A DNA stretch of 64,000 nt, taken from Bog-756 sp963725395. GTDB taxonomy: Bacteria > Actinomycetota > Acidimicrobiia > Acidimicrobiales > RAAP-2. The notes beneath the pieces are model-generated. The model did no database searches and was not told the origin of the DNA. It was given only the letters and a program-made list of their open reading frames with translations. The translations under genes and the position numbers were made by a program. The DNA is taken from contig CAVRYH010000007.1 of assembly GCA_963725395.1 (NCBI GenBank), forward strand, positions 102,548-166,547, given 5' to 3'. Below, piece after piece: positions 53,164-60,643 of the stretch (its first letter is position 1; the number at the start of each line of letters is the position of its first letter).

Positions 53164-53228
53164 ACACCGTCTGAGCGCGGCACGATTGGCCACCCGAAAG
53201 CGGCCGAAGGTCCAGTTCAGGCGCCAGG

Positions 53229-53684
53229 TCAGCTGTAGTAGCGGTACACCACCTGGGCGACGCAGCTGGGCTTGGTCGATCCTTCGGTCTCGAGGGTCAG
53301 ATCCAGGACCACCTGGACTCCGCCGCTCACCTCCTCCACTCCGGCCACCGTGGCGCCGAGGCGCAGGTTGCTGCCGACGGGGACGGGTGCCGGGAACCGC
53401 ACTTTGTTGCAGCCGTAGTTCACCCCCAGCGACACGCCTTCGACGACCACCACCTCACCCAGCAGGACCGGGGCGAGCGAGAGGGTGAGGTACCCGTGGG
53501 CGATGGCGGTGCCGAAGGGTCCGCTCTTGGCGCGTTCGGGATCCACATGGATCCACTGGTGGTCGCCGGTGGCGTCGGCGAACAGGTTGATCTGTTCCTG
53601 GTCGATGCGGTGCCACCCGCTGTAGCCGAGGTGTTTCCCGACCAGTTCTCCGAAGGATTCGATGCCGTGCACGGTGGTTGCCAT
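53229..53684 (-). CDS. MaoC-like (R)-hydratase, NodN/HtdY type
   Basis: 151 residues, single hot-dog fold. Hydratase motif ATGDHQWIHVDPERAKSGPFGTAIAHGYLTL contains the catalytic D-x4-H pair. NYGCNKVRFPAPV is typical of the NodN-like subgroup. It hydrates enoyl-CoA or related thioesters; the pathway is unknown. Starts from TACAGT-N6-ATG, divergent from the VIT-family gene. Confidence 0.85.
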   Translation of the reverse strand: MATTVHGIESFGELVGKHLGYSGWHRIDQEQINLFADATGDHQWIHVDPERAKSGPFGTAIAHGYLTLSLAPVLLGEVVVVEGVSLGVNYGCNKVRFPAPVPVGSNLRLGATVAGVEEVSGGVQVVLDLTLETEGSTKPSCVAQVVYRYYS

Positions 53685-53690
53685 AGCCAG

Positions 53691-53696
53691 ACTGTA
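53691..53696 (-). promoter_or_regulatory. -10 (TACAGT), predicted leaderless promoter of maoC-like gene
   Basis: On the minus strand TACAGT is followed by 6 nt and ATG (53684-53682). Confidence 0.6.
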
Positions 53697-53752
53697 CGGG
53701 ATAAGGGATGCCTTGATCGAAAGATCAGAGGTTCCTCACTCGGCCGGGTCGG

Positions 53753-53758
53753 TACGCT
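53753..53758 (+). promoter_or_regulatory. -10 (TACGCT), predicted leaderless promoter of VIT gene
   Basis: TACGCT is followed by 7 nt and ATG at 53766. Confidence 0.55.
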
Positions 53759-53765
53759 GCTGTGG

Positions 53766-54457
53766 ATGGACACGGGCCACAACCACCGGAACCTCCAAGG
53801 AGGTGGACCGCGCGCCGCTGTCTTCGGCGTGAGCGACGGCCTGGTGTCCAATGTCGCCCTCATCCTCGGTATGGCCGGCGCCCACGCGTCGCCGGGGTCG
53901 GTTCGCCTCGCCGGCATCGCCGGACTCGTCGCCGGTGCCTTTTCCATGGCGGCCGGCGAGTACATCTCCATGCGGGCGCAGTCCGAGCTGATGCTCCGGG
54001 AGCTCGACGTCGAACGTCAGGCGATCCGTCACGATCCCGAGGTCGAGCGGCGGGAGCTGGCCGCCATCTACGAGAGTCGGGGCATCGACCCGGACATGGC
54101 CCAGGAGCTCTCCGTCAAGATGATGCGCGATCCGGACATCGCCCTCGAGACCCACGCCGCGAAGAGCTCGGGATCAACCCCGAAGAGACGGGAAACCCGG
54201 TCCAGGCCGCGGTGTCCTCGTTCGTCACCTTCGCCCTCGGGGCACTCCTGCCCCTGCTCCCGTGGCTGTTCACCTCGGGGACGACTGCCATCTTGTGGTC
54301 GGTCGCCCTCGGCGCCGTGGGTGCCTTCTCCGTCGGTGCCGCTCTCGCCCACTTCACCGGGCGCTCGTGGTTGTGGTCGGCCAACCGCCAGCTGCTGATC
54401 TCGGGCATCGCCGCCGCGGTCACCTACTCGATCGGTCACCTGATCGGGGTGGGATGA
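53766..54457 (+). pseudogene. VIT1/CCC1-family transporter gene with 1-nt frameshift
   Basis: From ATG 53766 the frame encodes NHRNLQGGGPRAAVFGVSDGLVSNVALILG and AAGEYISMRAQSEL, clear VIT1/CCC1 (Fe/Mn transporter) sequence with the cytosolic helical insert. At about 54158 it runs into R/P-rich nonsense, while another frame continues without a gap as REELGINPEETGNPVQAAVSSFVTFALGALLP and three more helices to a stop at 54457. One missing base in GCC^CGC would restore a product of about 230 residues. Either a real disruption or a sequence error. The promoter is intact. Confidence 0.82.
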
Positions 54458-54510
54458 CGGTTCCCGACTGAGCGCTTCCGCCGTTCTGACCGCTCCGCTG
54501 CCATCCGGCG

Positions 54511-55522
54511 TCAGGCGAAGGGCACGTCCCTCGTATAGGCGCGGTCGACGTGGTCGGCGACGAATCCCATGGACTGGTACATGGCCACGGCGGCGCGGTT
54601 CCCCTCGTCGACGTAGAGCATTCCGACGGTGAGCCCCTGGGAGGCCAATCGCTCCAACCCCGCCCGGGTGAGGGCGCGGCCCCAGCCACGACCGTGGAAC
54701 TCGGGGTCCACGCCGATGACGTAGATCTCGCCCATCGGGGGATCGGTGTCACGGTGCACCTTGGTCCAACAGGACCCCGCCAACCGGCCGCCGTGTTCGA
54801 GCAATAGCAGGCCCTCCGGGTCGAACCAGGGCTCCTGCTCTCGGGCCAACAGGGTCTCGAGCTCCCAGTGTCCCTGCTCGGGGTGGTCGGCGAACGCCCG
54901 GTTGTTGGTGGCCAACCAGGCTTGCTCGTCCTGGCCGGGACGGAACGGCCGGGTCTCGATGGTCGGGCCATGCCCGCTCGCCTCGGAGGTGGGGGGGAGG
55001 GGGAGCGGGCAGCGCATCTGGATGAGGTCGCGCTCTCGGCGGAAGCCGTGGACCATCGCTCGTGCGTCGTCGTCGACCCCCGCCTTGGATGTCCAGAGTC
55101 GGAGAGTCCCCCCTCCCTTGGCGGCGACGACCCGGACGACGGCGTCGAGGAGGTCGTCGGCGAGCTGGGGGAGTCCGCGGTCCACCGAGCCGCCTCCGGG
55201 CTCGGTGACGAGCTCGGTGGCGAATAGGCGGGGGCGGATGGGGGGATCCTCGGACACATGGGCGTAGCCGACGACCTCCGAGCCGCTCTGCCGCCTGGCC
55301 ACCACGACGAAGGCCTCCTCGGCCGGGCCCGGCGGAACGCCCAGCCGTGCGTTCCCTCCCACCGGCGGTGCCGTCCGTGCGAGTTGGCTCAGTTGCCGGC
55401 GCTTGTGTTCGCTCGAGCGCGTCGTGACCCAGCGCGGAGGTGGCTCGGTCGACCAACTCGGTCAACGCGTGCACTGTCGCGGCGTCCGGTGCTGCCGACA
55501 CGTCCATCTCGAAGGCCTCCAT
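54511..55522 (-). pseudogene. mshD: Mycothiol synthase gene mshD with 1-nt frameshift
   Basis: The downstream frame has the MshD double-GNAT pattern: VVGYAHVSEDPP, then NNRAFADHPEQGHWE, WFDPEGLLLL, SCWTKVH, GEIYVIGVDPEFHGRGWG and LYVDEGNRAAVAMYQSMGF. It has no good start. The real start appears to be ATG 55522 in another frame (TACGTT-N7-ATG), giving ATVHALTELVDRATSALGHDAL. Near 55413 the reading must shift to SEHKRRQLSQLART to continue. One extra base in 'ctcgag' explains it. MshD acetylates Cys-GlcN-Ins to finish mycothiol. The next gene, nth, is divergent. Confidence 0.8.
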
Positions 55523-55529
55523 GCCGACG

Positions 55530-55535
55530 AACGTA
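55530..55535 (-). promoter_or_regulatory. -10 (TACGTT), predicted leaderless promoter of mshD
   Basis: On the minus strand, 7 nt before ATG (55522-55520). Only 30 bp separate the mshD and nth start codons, so their promoters overlap. Confidence 0.55.
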
Positions 55536-55539
55536 CCGG

Positions 55540-55545
55540 TAATCT
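55540..55545 (+). promoter_or_regulatory. -10 (TAATCT), predicted leaderless promoter of nth
   Basis: TAATCT is followed by 7 nt and ATG at 55553. The expected -35 position lies in the first codons of mshD. Confidence 0.58.
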
Positions 55546-55552
55546 CCCGGCC

Positions 55553-56200
55553 ATGGCTCGGCCCCGTTCTCCATCCGGCCGGGCCCGCGTGGTCAACGAA
55601 CGGCTGGCCGCAGCCTTTCCGGGATCGGCGCGGGAGCTGTGCGCACTCGAACATCGCGACGCGTTCCAACTGCTCGTCGCCACCATCTTGTCGGCGCAGT
55701 GCACGGACGTGCGGGTCAATCTCACCACCCCGGCACTCTTCGCCCGCTACCCCGACGCCGCGTCGTTGGCCGCTGCCGACCTCTCTTCCATCGAGGAGCT
55801 GATCCGGTCCACCGGGTTCTTCAGGGCGAAGGCCCGCAGTCTCGTCGGCATGGCCACGGCGGTGACCATCCGGTTCGACGGTGAGGTGCCGACCCGCCTC
55901 GAAGACCTCATCACCCTGCCGGGTGTGGGTCGCAAGACGGCGAACGTGGTCAGGAGCGTGGCGTTCGGGCTACCCGGGCTTCCGGTGGACACCCACGTGC
56001 AGCGCCTGTCGCACCGTCTGGCGCTCACCCGGGAGACCGACCCGGTCAAGGTCGAGTTGGCCCTCAACCCGATGGTGCCGGCCCGGGAGCGGGGCGCCTT
56101 CAGCCTGCGGCTCATCCTGCACGGTCGGGCGACCTGCACGGCGCGGTCACCGAAGTGCCACACCTGCCTGCTCTCCGACTTCTGTCCCTCGGCGAGGTGA
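55553..56200 (+). CDS. nth: Endonuclease III (DNA glycosylase/AP lyase)
   Basis: 215 residues. Helix-hairpin-helix with catalytic Lys in LPGVGRKTANVV, catalytic Asp in PVDTHVQRLSHRL, and the 4Fe-4S cluster ligands C-x6-C-x2-C-x5-C (CTARSPKCHTCLLSDFC). It removes oxidised pyrimidines in base-excision repair. Start at ATG 55553 is fixed by TAATCT-N7; a longer upstream frame overlaps mshD and is not supported. Terminator-like hairpins follow the stop. Confidence 0.95.
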   Translation: MARPRSPSGRARVVNERLAAAFPGSARELCALEHRDAFQLLVATILSAQCTDVRVNLTTPALFARYPDAASLAAADLSSIEELIRSTGFFRAKARSLVGMATAVTIRFDGEVPTRLEDLITLPGVGRKTANVVRSVAFGLPGLPVDTHVQRLSHRLALTRETDPVKVELALNPMVPARERGAFSLRLILHGRATCTARSPKCHTCLLSDFCPSAR

Positions 56201-56222
56201 CCGACAGGCTCGCGTGTGAACG

Positions 56223-56238
56223 AACGGGAACGCCCGTT
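56223..56238 (+). terminator. Hairpin after nth
   Basis: AACGGG-AACG-CCCGTT, 6-bp perfect stem, 22 nt after the nth stop. A second stem CGGCCG-N10-CGGCCG follows at 56245-56266. Confidence 0.5.
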
Positions 56239-56501
56239 GTCCCCCGGCCGTCTCACCCTCCGGCCGAGCGTTCACCTCACCAAGTGTCAGTGAAGGTGTC
56301 AGTCGGATGGCTCGAGCAGAACGTGAGGTCTAGCTGGGCTTTTGAATCCACGGCCCGAGGACGTGCCCCCGACCGGATGAGATTTTCGCATCCGTGACTG
56401 GTATTCGGGCGCAAAACGTGGTGTTCTAGATACCTCGGAACCGGTTCCCGCCAATCGGTTCCGCAGAGCGGTGTTCGGGATCCGCCGCCCGACCCGCTCG
56501 C

Positions 56502-56529
56502 GCGAAGGCACCCCTCGGGGTGCCTTCGC
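56502..56529. terminator. Strong 13-bp hairpin
   Basis: GCGAAGGCACCCC pairs perfectly with GGGGTGCCTTCGC around a 2-nt centre. It is symmetric, so it could terminate the minus-strand 65-residue gene (stop at 56638) or an RNA read rightward. Confidence 0.6.
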
Positions 56530-56637
56530 CGCGTTCGGGGACCGGTCGTCGCCGGACCCTCGGCAACATGTGTTGTCAGCGGCGGTCGGACCCCGGAGTG
56601 GCCTCGCCCGGCAGTCCCAGTGGAGCGACACAGGGAG

Positions 56638-56835
56638 TCACCGCCGGGACAGGGTGAGGGTCAAACGGGCCAGGCGGCGGTTGGCGCTCGACAGGGCCCG
56701 CTCGATGGCGAACAGCTCGCGGGCCGTCTCTTCGTCCTTGGACACGTCGGCCGCGTCGGCGTGGGCCGTCACCCGTCGGGACAGCTCGTCGAGGGCGGTA
56801 GCGATCGAGGACAGCTCTGCTGGGTTGGCGGACAT
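56638..56835 (-). CDS. Small 65-residue helical protein divergent from hisD
   Basis: Starts MSANPAELSSIATALDELSRR and continues as an amphipathic, Ala/Glu/Arg-rich helical sequence, ending ANRRLARLTLTLSRR. Heptad spacing of Leu/Ile suggests a short coiled coil. The length and pattern look like a real small conserved protein, but I do not recognise a family. CATGAT lies 6 nt before the ATG (one mismatch to TANNNT). Divergent from hisD with 116 bp between starts; followed by the strong hairpin at 56502-56529. Confidence 0.55.
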   Translation of the reverse strand: MSANPAELSSIATALDELSRRVTAHADAADVSKDEETARELFAIERALSSANRRLARLTLTLSRR

Positions 56836-56936
56836 CCGACGATCATGGCACCCGGGCAGCCGGACCACACCGCGAGGTCGCGCCGGGCCGGGCCGGAGGT
56901 GGGTCGGCGACGGGCGGGGTGCAGCCCGGCGTCCGG

Positions 56937-56942
56937 TAGCAT
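56937..56942 (+). promoter_or_regulatory. -10 (TAGCAT), predicted leaderless promoter of the his operon
   Basis: TAGCAT is followed by 9 nt and GTG at 56952. No leader peptide or attenuator is visible upstream. Confidence 0.55.
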
Positions 56943-56951
56943 CGTCTGGCT

Positions 56952-58250
56952 GTGGCTCTCCGTCGCCTGGACCTCCGTGGCTTCGCCGGTGGCCGCCGCC
57001 AGCTTCGCGACGCACTGCCCCGTCCCGTGGACGAGCAGGACCGGTCCGCCAAGACGGTGGCGGACATCATCGCCGACGTGCGCGCCCATGGTGACGCCGC
57101 ACTCCGGCGCCTCACCGAGCAGTTCGATCGGGTCACGGTGGAGGACCTTCGGGTGCCGGCCGACGAGATCCAGGCCGCGCTGTCCCGGGTCCCCAAGGAC
57201 CTCCAGGACGCGCTCGACATCGCCCACGATCGCATCTTGGCGTACCACGCGGACGAGGCCGCGGGGGACATCGCCGACTTCGAAGCCGGAGGGATCACCG
57301 TCCGCCATCTGGTTCGGCCGGTGACACGGGCCGGCTGCTACGCGCCCGGGGGGAGGGCCCGCTATCCGTCGACCGTGCTCATGTGCGCCATCCCCGCCCA
57401 GGTGGCCGGTGTGGAGGAGATCGTCCTGTGCGTCCCACCGGGCCCCGACGGCCGGGTGGACGACGTCACGCTGGCCGCCGCCGCGGTCGCGGGCGTACAC
57501 GAGGTGTTCCGGGTCGGCGGCGCCCAGGCCATTGCCGCCATGGCCTACGGGACAGCGTCGATCGAGCCGGTCGACGTCATCGCCGGGCCCGGCAACCGGT
57601 TCGTCGCCGAGGCGAAGCGCCAGGTGTCCGGCGTGGTGGGCGTGGCCTCGGGATTCGCCGGACCGTCCGAGGTGGTGGTGATCGGCGGACCGGACACCGA
57701 CCCCGCGCTCGCCGCCATCGACCTCGTGGTGCAGGCCGAACACGGCCCGGACGGGCTGGCCTGGCTGGTTACGTGGTCCGAGCAGCTGGCCGACGCGGTG
57801 ACCGCCGAGGTCGACCGCATCGTGGGGGCGTCGCCCCGACGGGCCGATCTCGAGGCCACGCTCGACGCCGGTGGGTACGCGGTGGTCGTGAGGGACGCCA
57901 CGCAGGCCTGTGCCGTGGCCAACATCGTCGCACCCGAGCACCTGGAGCTACTCACCGACGATGCCGAGTCGCTGCTGCCTCACATCTCCTCGGCCGGCGC
58001 GATCTTTCTCGGTCGGAACTCGCCGGCGAGCATCGGGGACTACCTGGCCGGTCCGAACCACGTGCTCCCCACCAACCGGACGGCCCGCTTCGCCAGCGCG
58101 CTCCGGGTCGACGACTTCCGGCGCCACCTCCACGCGGTGTCGGTGAGCGAGAAGGCGCTGGAGGTCCTCGGGCCCTACGTGGTGACCCTGGCCGAGACGG
58201 AGGGCCTGCCCGCCCATGCCGAGTCGGTGCGGCTGCGATGGACGCGGTAG
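56952..58250 (+). CDS. hisD: Histidinol dehydrogenase HisD
   Basis: 432 residues, normal length. Substrate and zinc-site motifs: CYAPGGRARYPSTVLM, GPGNRFVAEAKRQV, FAGPSEVVVI, QAEHGPDGLAWLVT, APEHLELL and GPNHVLPTNRTARF. It performs the last two oxidations from L-histidinol to histidine. GTG start from the leaderless-type promoter. hisC begins 13 nt inside its end. hisG and hisE are not in this window. Confidence 0.96.
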   Translation: MALRRLDLRGFAGGRRQLRDALPRPVDEQDRSAKTVADIIADVRAHGDAALRRLTEQFDRVTVEDLRVPADEIQAALSRVPKDLQDALDIAHDRILAYHADEAAGDIADFEAGGITVRHLVRPVTRAGCYAPGGRARYPSTVLMCAIPAQVAGVEEIVLCVPPGPDGRVDDVTLAAAAVAGVHEVFRVGGAQAIAAMAYGTASIEPVDVIAGPGNRFVAEAKRQVSGVVGVASGFAGPSEVVVIGGPDTDPALAAIDLVVQAEHGPDGLAWLVTWSEQLADAVTAEVDRIVGASPRRADLEATLDAGGYAVVVRDATQACAVANIVAPEHLELLTDDAESLLPHISSAGAIFLGRNSPASIGDYLAGPNHVLPTNRTARFASALRVDDFRRHLHAVSVSEKALEVLGPYVVTLAETEGLPAHAESVRLRWTR

Positions 58251-59353
58251 CGGGGAGCGGGGGCGCTAGGACGCGGGGCTCCCGACTGCCTCCGGTTCGA
58301 CCCGACCTCCAAGCCCTCGACGGGTACCACTCGCCCCAGGTCGACGTCGAGGTTCGGCTCAACACCAACGAGTCCCCGATGGCCCCGCCGACCGCCTGGC
58401 TCGAGGCCTTCCGCGACGGGCTGGCCGGGGTCGACTTCAACCGCTACCCGGACCGGGAGGCCACCGAACTCCGCCGGGCCCTGGCCGACAGCCACGGTGT
58501 CCGCCCGGAGCAGGTCTTCTGCGCCAACGGGTCCAACGAGGTGCTCCAATCGCTGCTGCTCGCCTACGGGGGCTCGGGTCGTTCGGTGGCCCTGTTCGAA
58601 CCCACCTACACGCTCCACGGCCACATCGCCCGGATAACCGGTACCAGGGTGGTGGCCGGGCACCGGACCGACGACTTCCGCCTCGACCTCGGCGAGGTGG
58701 AGCGGACCCTGACCACCGGAGACCCGGTGATCACGTTCCTCGCCTCACCGAACAATCCCACCGGCCGCGCCGAGCCGACCGAGATGGTCCGCGCCGTGCT
58801 GGGACTCGCACCCGGCCTGGTGGTGGTCGACGAGGCCTACGGGCAGTTCGCACCCTCTTCCGCACTCGACCTGGTGACGGAGGGAGGCGCCGGATCCGAT
58901 CGGATGGCGGTGGTCCGGACCTTCTCGAAGACGTGGTCGATGGCCGGGGTCCGGCTCGGGTACCTGGTGGCGGCCCCCGAGGTGGTCTCCGCCTGCGAAT
59001 TGGTGGCACTCCCGTACCACCTGGACTCAACCAAGCAGCTGGCGGGGCTGCTGGCCCTCGGGTTCGTGGAGGAGATGGAGTCGAGGATCGCCGCGCTCAA
59101 AGAGGAGCGTGGACGGATCGCCGCCGCCTTTTCGGCCCTCCCCGTCGAGACCTGGCCCTCGGACGCCAACTTCATGCTCTTCCGGCCCACGGGCAAAGAG
59201 GCGAGGGCCGTGTGGTCGGATCTCCTCGCCGCGTCGGTGCTCGTGCGAGACTGTTCGGAGTGGCCGGGCCTCACGGGGTGCCTGCGGGTCACGGTGGGGC
59301 TCCCCGAGGAGAACGACCGGTTCCTGGCCGCACTGAGCGAAAGCCTCCGATGA
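58238..59353 (+). CDS. hisC: Histidinol-phosphate aminotransferase HisC
   Basis: 371 residues, class I/II aminotransferase. RLNTNESPMAPP, FCANGSNEVLQSLLLAYGG, ASPNNPTGRAEP, VVDEAYGQFA and the PLP-lysine segment RTFSKTWSMAGVRLGYLV are all present. It converts imidazole-acetol phosphate to histidinol phosphate. ATG start overlaps the hisD end; its stop overlaps the hisB ATG (ATGA). Confidence 0.95.
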   Translation: MDAVAGSGGARTRGSRLPPVRPDLQALDGYHSPQVDVEVRLNTNESPMAPPTAWLEAFRDGLAGVDFNRYPDREATELRRALADSHGVRPEQVFCANGSNEVLQSLLLAYGGSGRSVALFEPTYTLHGHIARITGTRVVAGHRTDDFRLDLGEVERTLTTGDPVITFLASPNNPTGRAEPTEMVRAVLGLAPGLVVVDEAYGQFAPSSALDLVTEGGAGSDRMAVVRTFSKTWSMAGVRLGYLVAAPEVVSACELVALPYHLDSTKQLAGLLALGFVEEMESRIAALKEERGRIAAAFSALPVETWPSDANFMLFRPTGKEARAVWSDLLAASVLVRDCSEWPGLTGCLRVTVGLPEENDRFLAALSESLR

Positions 59354-59997
59354 CCTCAACCTCCCCAACCTCCCCGCTCTCCCCCCGGTCCGGGGGCGCC
59401 CCGACGACTCGGGCCGCCTCGGCGCGGCGGGCCACCAAGGAGACGTCGATCGAGGTGTCTCTCGACCTCGACGGGTCCGGGTCGGTCGAGGTCTCGACCG
59501 GGCTGCCCTTTTTCGACCACATGCTCAGCCAGTTGGGGAGGCACGGCGGGTTCGACCTCGTCGTCACCGCCCGTGGAGATCTCGAGGTCGACGCCCACCA
59601 CACCGTCGAGGACGTGGGGATCACCCTGGGGGAGGTGATGGCGGACGCCCTCGGGGACAAGCGGGGCATCCGGAGGTTCGGCTCGGTCGCCCTCCCGCTC
59701 GACGAAGCCCTCGTCGAGGTGGCCCTCGACCTCTCCGGTCGTCCGTACCTGGCCTACGGACTCGAGTTCGCCCCGGACACCACGCCGCTCGGGACACCAC
59801 CGTTCGACCCGCAGCTGGCCGAGGAGTTCTGGCGGGCGTTGGCCACGGCTGCCGGTATCACCCTGCACATCGGACTGCGCAGCGGGAAGAATACCCACCA
59901 CATTCTCGAGGCGTCGTTCAAGGGGGTGGCGCGCGCCTTGCGCGATGCGGTCAGTCACGAGGGTGGGGGAGTCCCCTCCACCAAGGGCACGTTGTGA
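59350..59997 (+). CDS. hisB: Imidazoleglycerol-phosphate dehydratase HisB
   Basis: 215 residues, monofunctional type. A Ser/Thr/Pro-rich N-terminal ~28 residues precede the duplicated metal-binding fold. Di-manganese ligands are in FFDHMLSQL, DAHHTVEDVGI and KNTHHILEASFK. No histidinol-phosphatase domain is fused. Coupled to hisC by ATGA. Confidence 0.96.
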   Translation: MTSTSPTSPLSPRSGGAPTTRAASARRATKETSIEVSLDLDGSGSVEVSTGLPFFDHMLSQLGRHGGFDLVVTARGDLEVDAHHTVEDVGITLGEVMADALGDKRGIRRFGSVALPLDEALVEVALDLSGRPYLAYGLEFAPDTTPLGTPPFDPQLAEEFWRALATAAGITLHIGLRSGKNTHHILEASFKGVARALRDAVSHEGGGVPSTKGTL

Positions 59998-60025
59998 CGC
60001 CCCGCCGACTGACCTCGCCCGACCG

Positions 60026-60643
60026 GTGATCGCCGTCCTCGACTACGGGATCGGCAACCTGCGTTCGGCGGAGAAGGCCCTCCAGCACCTCGGAGCCGAC
60101 GCCGCGCTGGTCGACGATCCCGACGCCGTTGCCGAGGCGGCGGGTGTCGTGCTGCCCGGGGTGGGGGCGTTCGGGCGGTGCGCCCAGGCACTCCGGGCCG
60201 GCGGACTGGACGATTCGGCTCGGGTCGCCATCGAGCGTGGCGTGCCCTTCCTCGGCATCTGCGTGGGGTTCCAGCTCCTCTACGAGGGATCCGACGAGGA
60301 TCCCTCCGCAGCGGGCCTGGGCGTCCTGGCCGGCACGGTGCGGCGTCTGCCCGCCGGGGTCAAGCACCCCCAGATGCAGTGGAACACCCTCGAGGACCAC
60401 GGCGAGGGAAGCGGACTGCTTCGTGGCGTGCCCCGACCGGCCTGGGTCTACTTCGTCCATTCCTACGCACCCGAGATCACCGGAGACACCACGTCGACTT
60501 GCGAGTACGGGGGTCCGGTCACCGCGTCGGCGGAACGGGGTCGGGTGTGGGGGACACAGTTCCACCCCGAGAAGTCCGGCTCGGTGGGCCTCCGCATTCT
60601 CGCCAATTTCGTGGACGCGGTCGCTGCCGCGGATGGTGGTTGA
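60026..60643 (+). CDS. hisH: Imidazole glycerol phosphate synthase glutaminase subunit HisH
   Basis: 205 residues. Starts IAVLDYGIGNLRSAEKALQ; nucleophile Cys in GICVGFQLLYEGSDED; His/Glu pair in GTQFHPEKSG; HPQMQWNTL and YFVHSYAP are family motifs. It feeds ammonia to HisF. GTG start at 60026; the stop overlaps hisA (TGATG). Confidence 0.95.
   Translation: MIAVLDYGIGNLRSAEKALQHLGADAALVDDPDAVAEAAGVVLPGVGAFGRCAQALRAGGLDDSARVAIERGVPFLGICVGFQLLYEGSDEDPSAAGLGVLAGTVRRLPAGVKHPQMQWNTLEDHGEGSGLLRGVPRPAWVYFVHSYAPEITGDTTSTCEYGGPVTASAERGRVWGTQFHPEKSGSVGLRILANFVDAVAAADGG

Larger units (their letters stand above)
56201..56637. other. 437-bp gap rich in hairpins and AT-richer than its surroundings
   Basis: No supported protein gene. 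It holds GTGTCAGT twice with 12-bp period (56284-56291, 56296-56303), hairpin CGGATG-N9-CATCCG (56374-56394), GGTAT/ATACC (56400-56434), perfect palindrome GGAACCGGTTCC (56437-56448), and CAACA-TG-TGTTG (56564-56575). The centre (about 56290-56440) is visibly lower in GC. An untranslated RNA or a multi-site regulatory region is possible. I could not fold a tRNA. Confidence 0.5.

Noticed and set aside
56299..56420. tRNA-like segment on the minus strand (GGATTCAAAAGCC, coding GFKSP in a false ORF)
   Set aside because: A TTCAA loop is present, but positions 53 and 61 are A and G rather than the required G-C pair, the T-stem does not pair, and no acceptor or anticodon stem could be built.
56638..56835. 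Exonuclease VII small subunit (xseB)
   Set aside because: Similar length, but the characteristic XseB sequence pattern (S-x-EEALA-LE-IV-LE-G-LSLEE) is missing and no xseA is adjacent.
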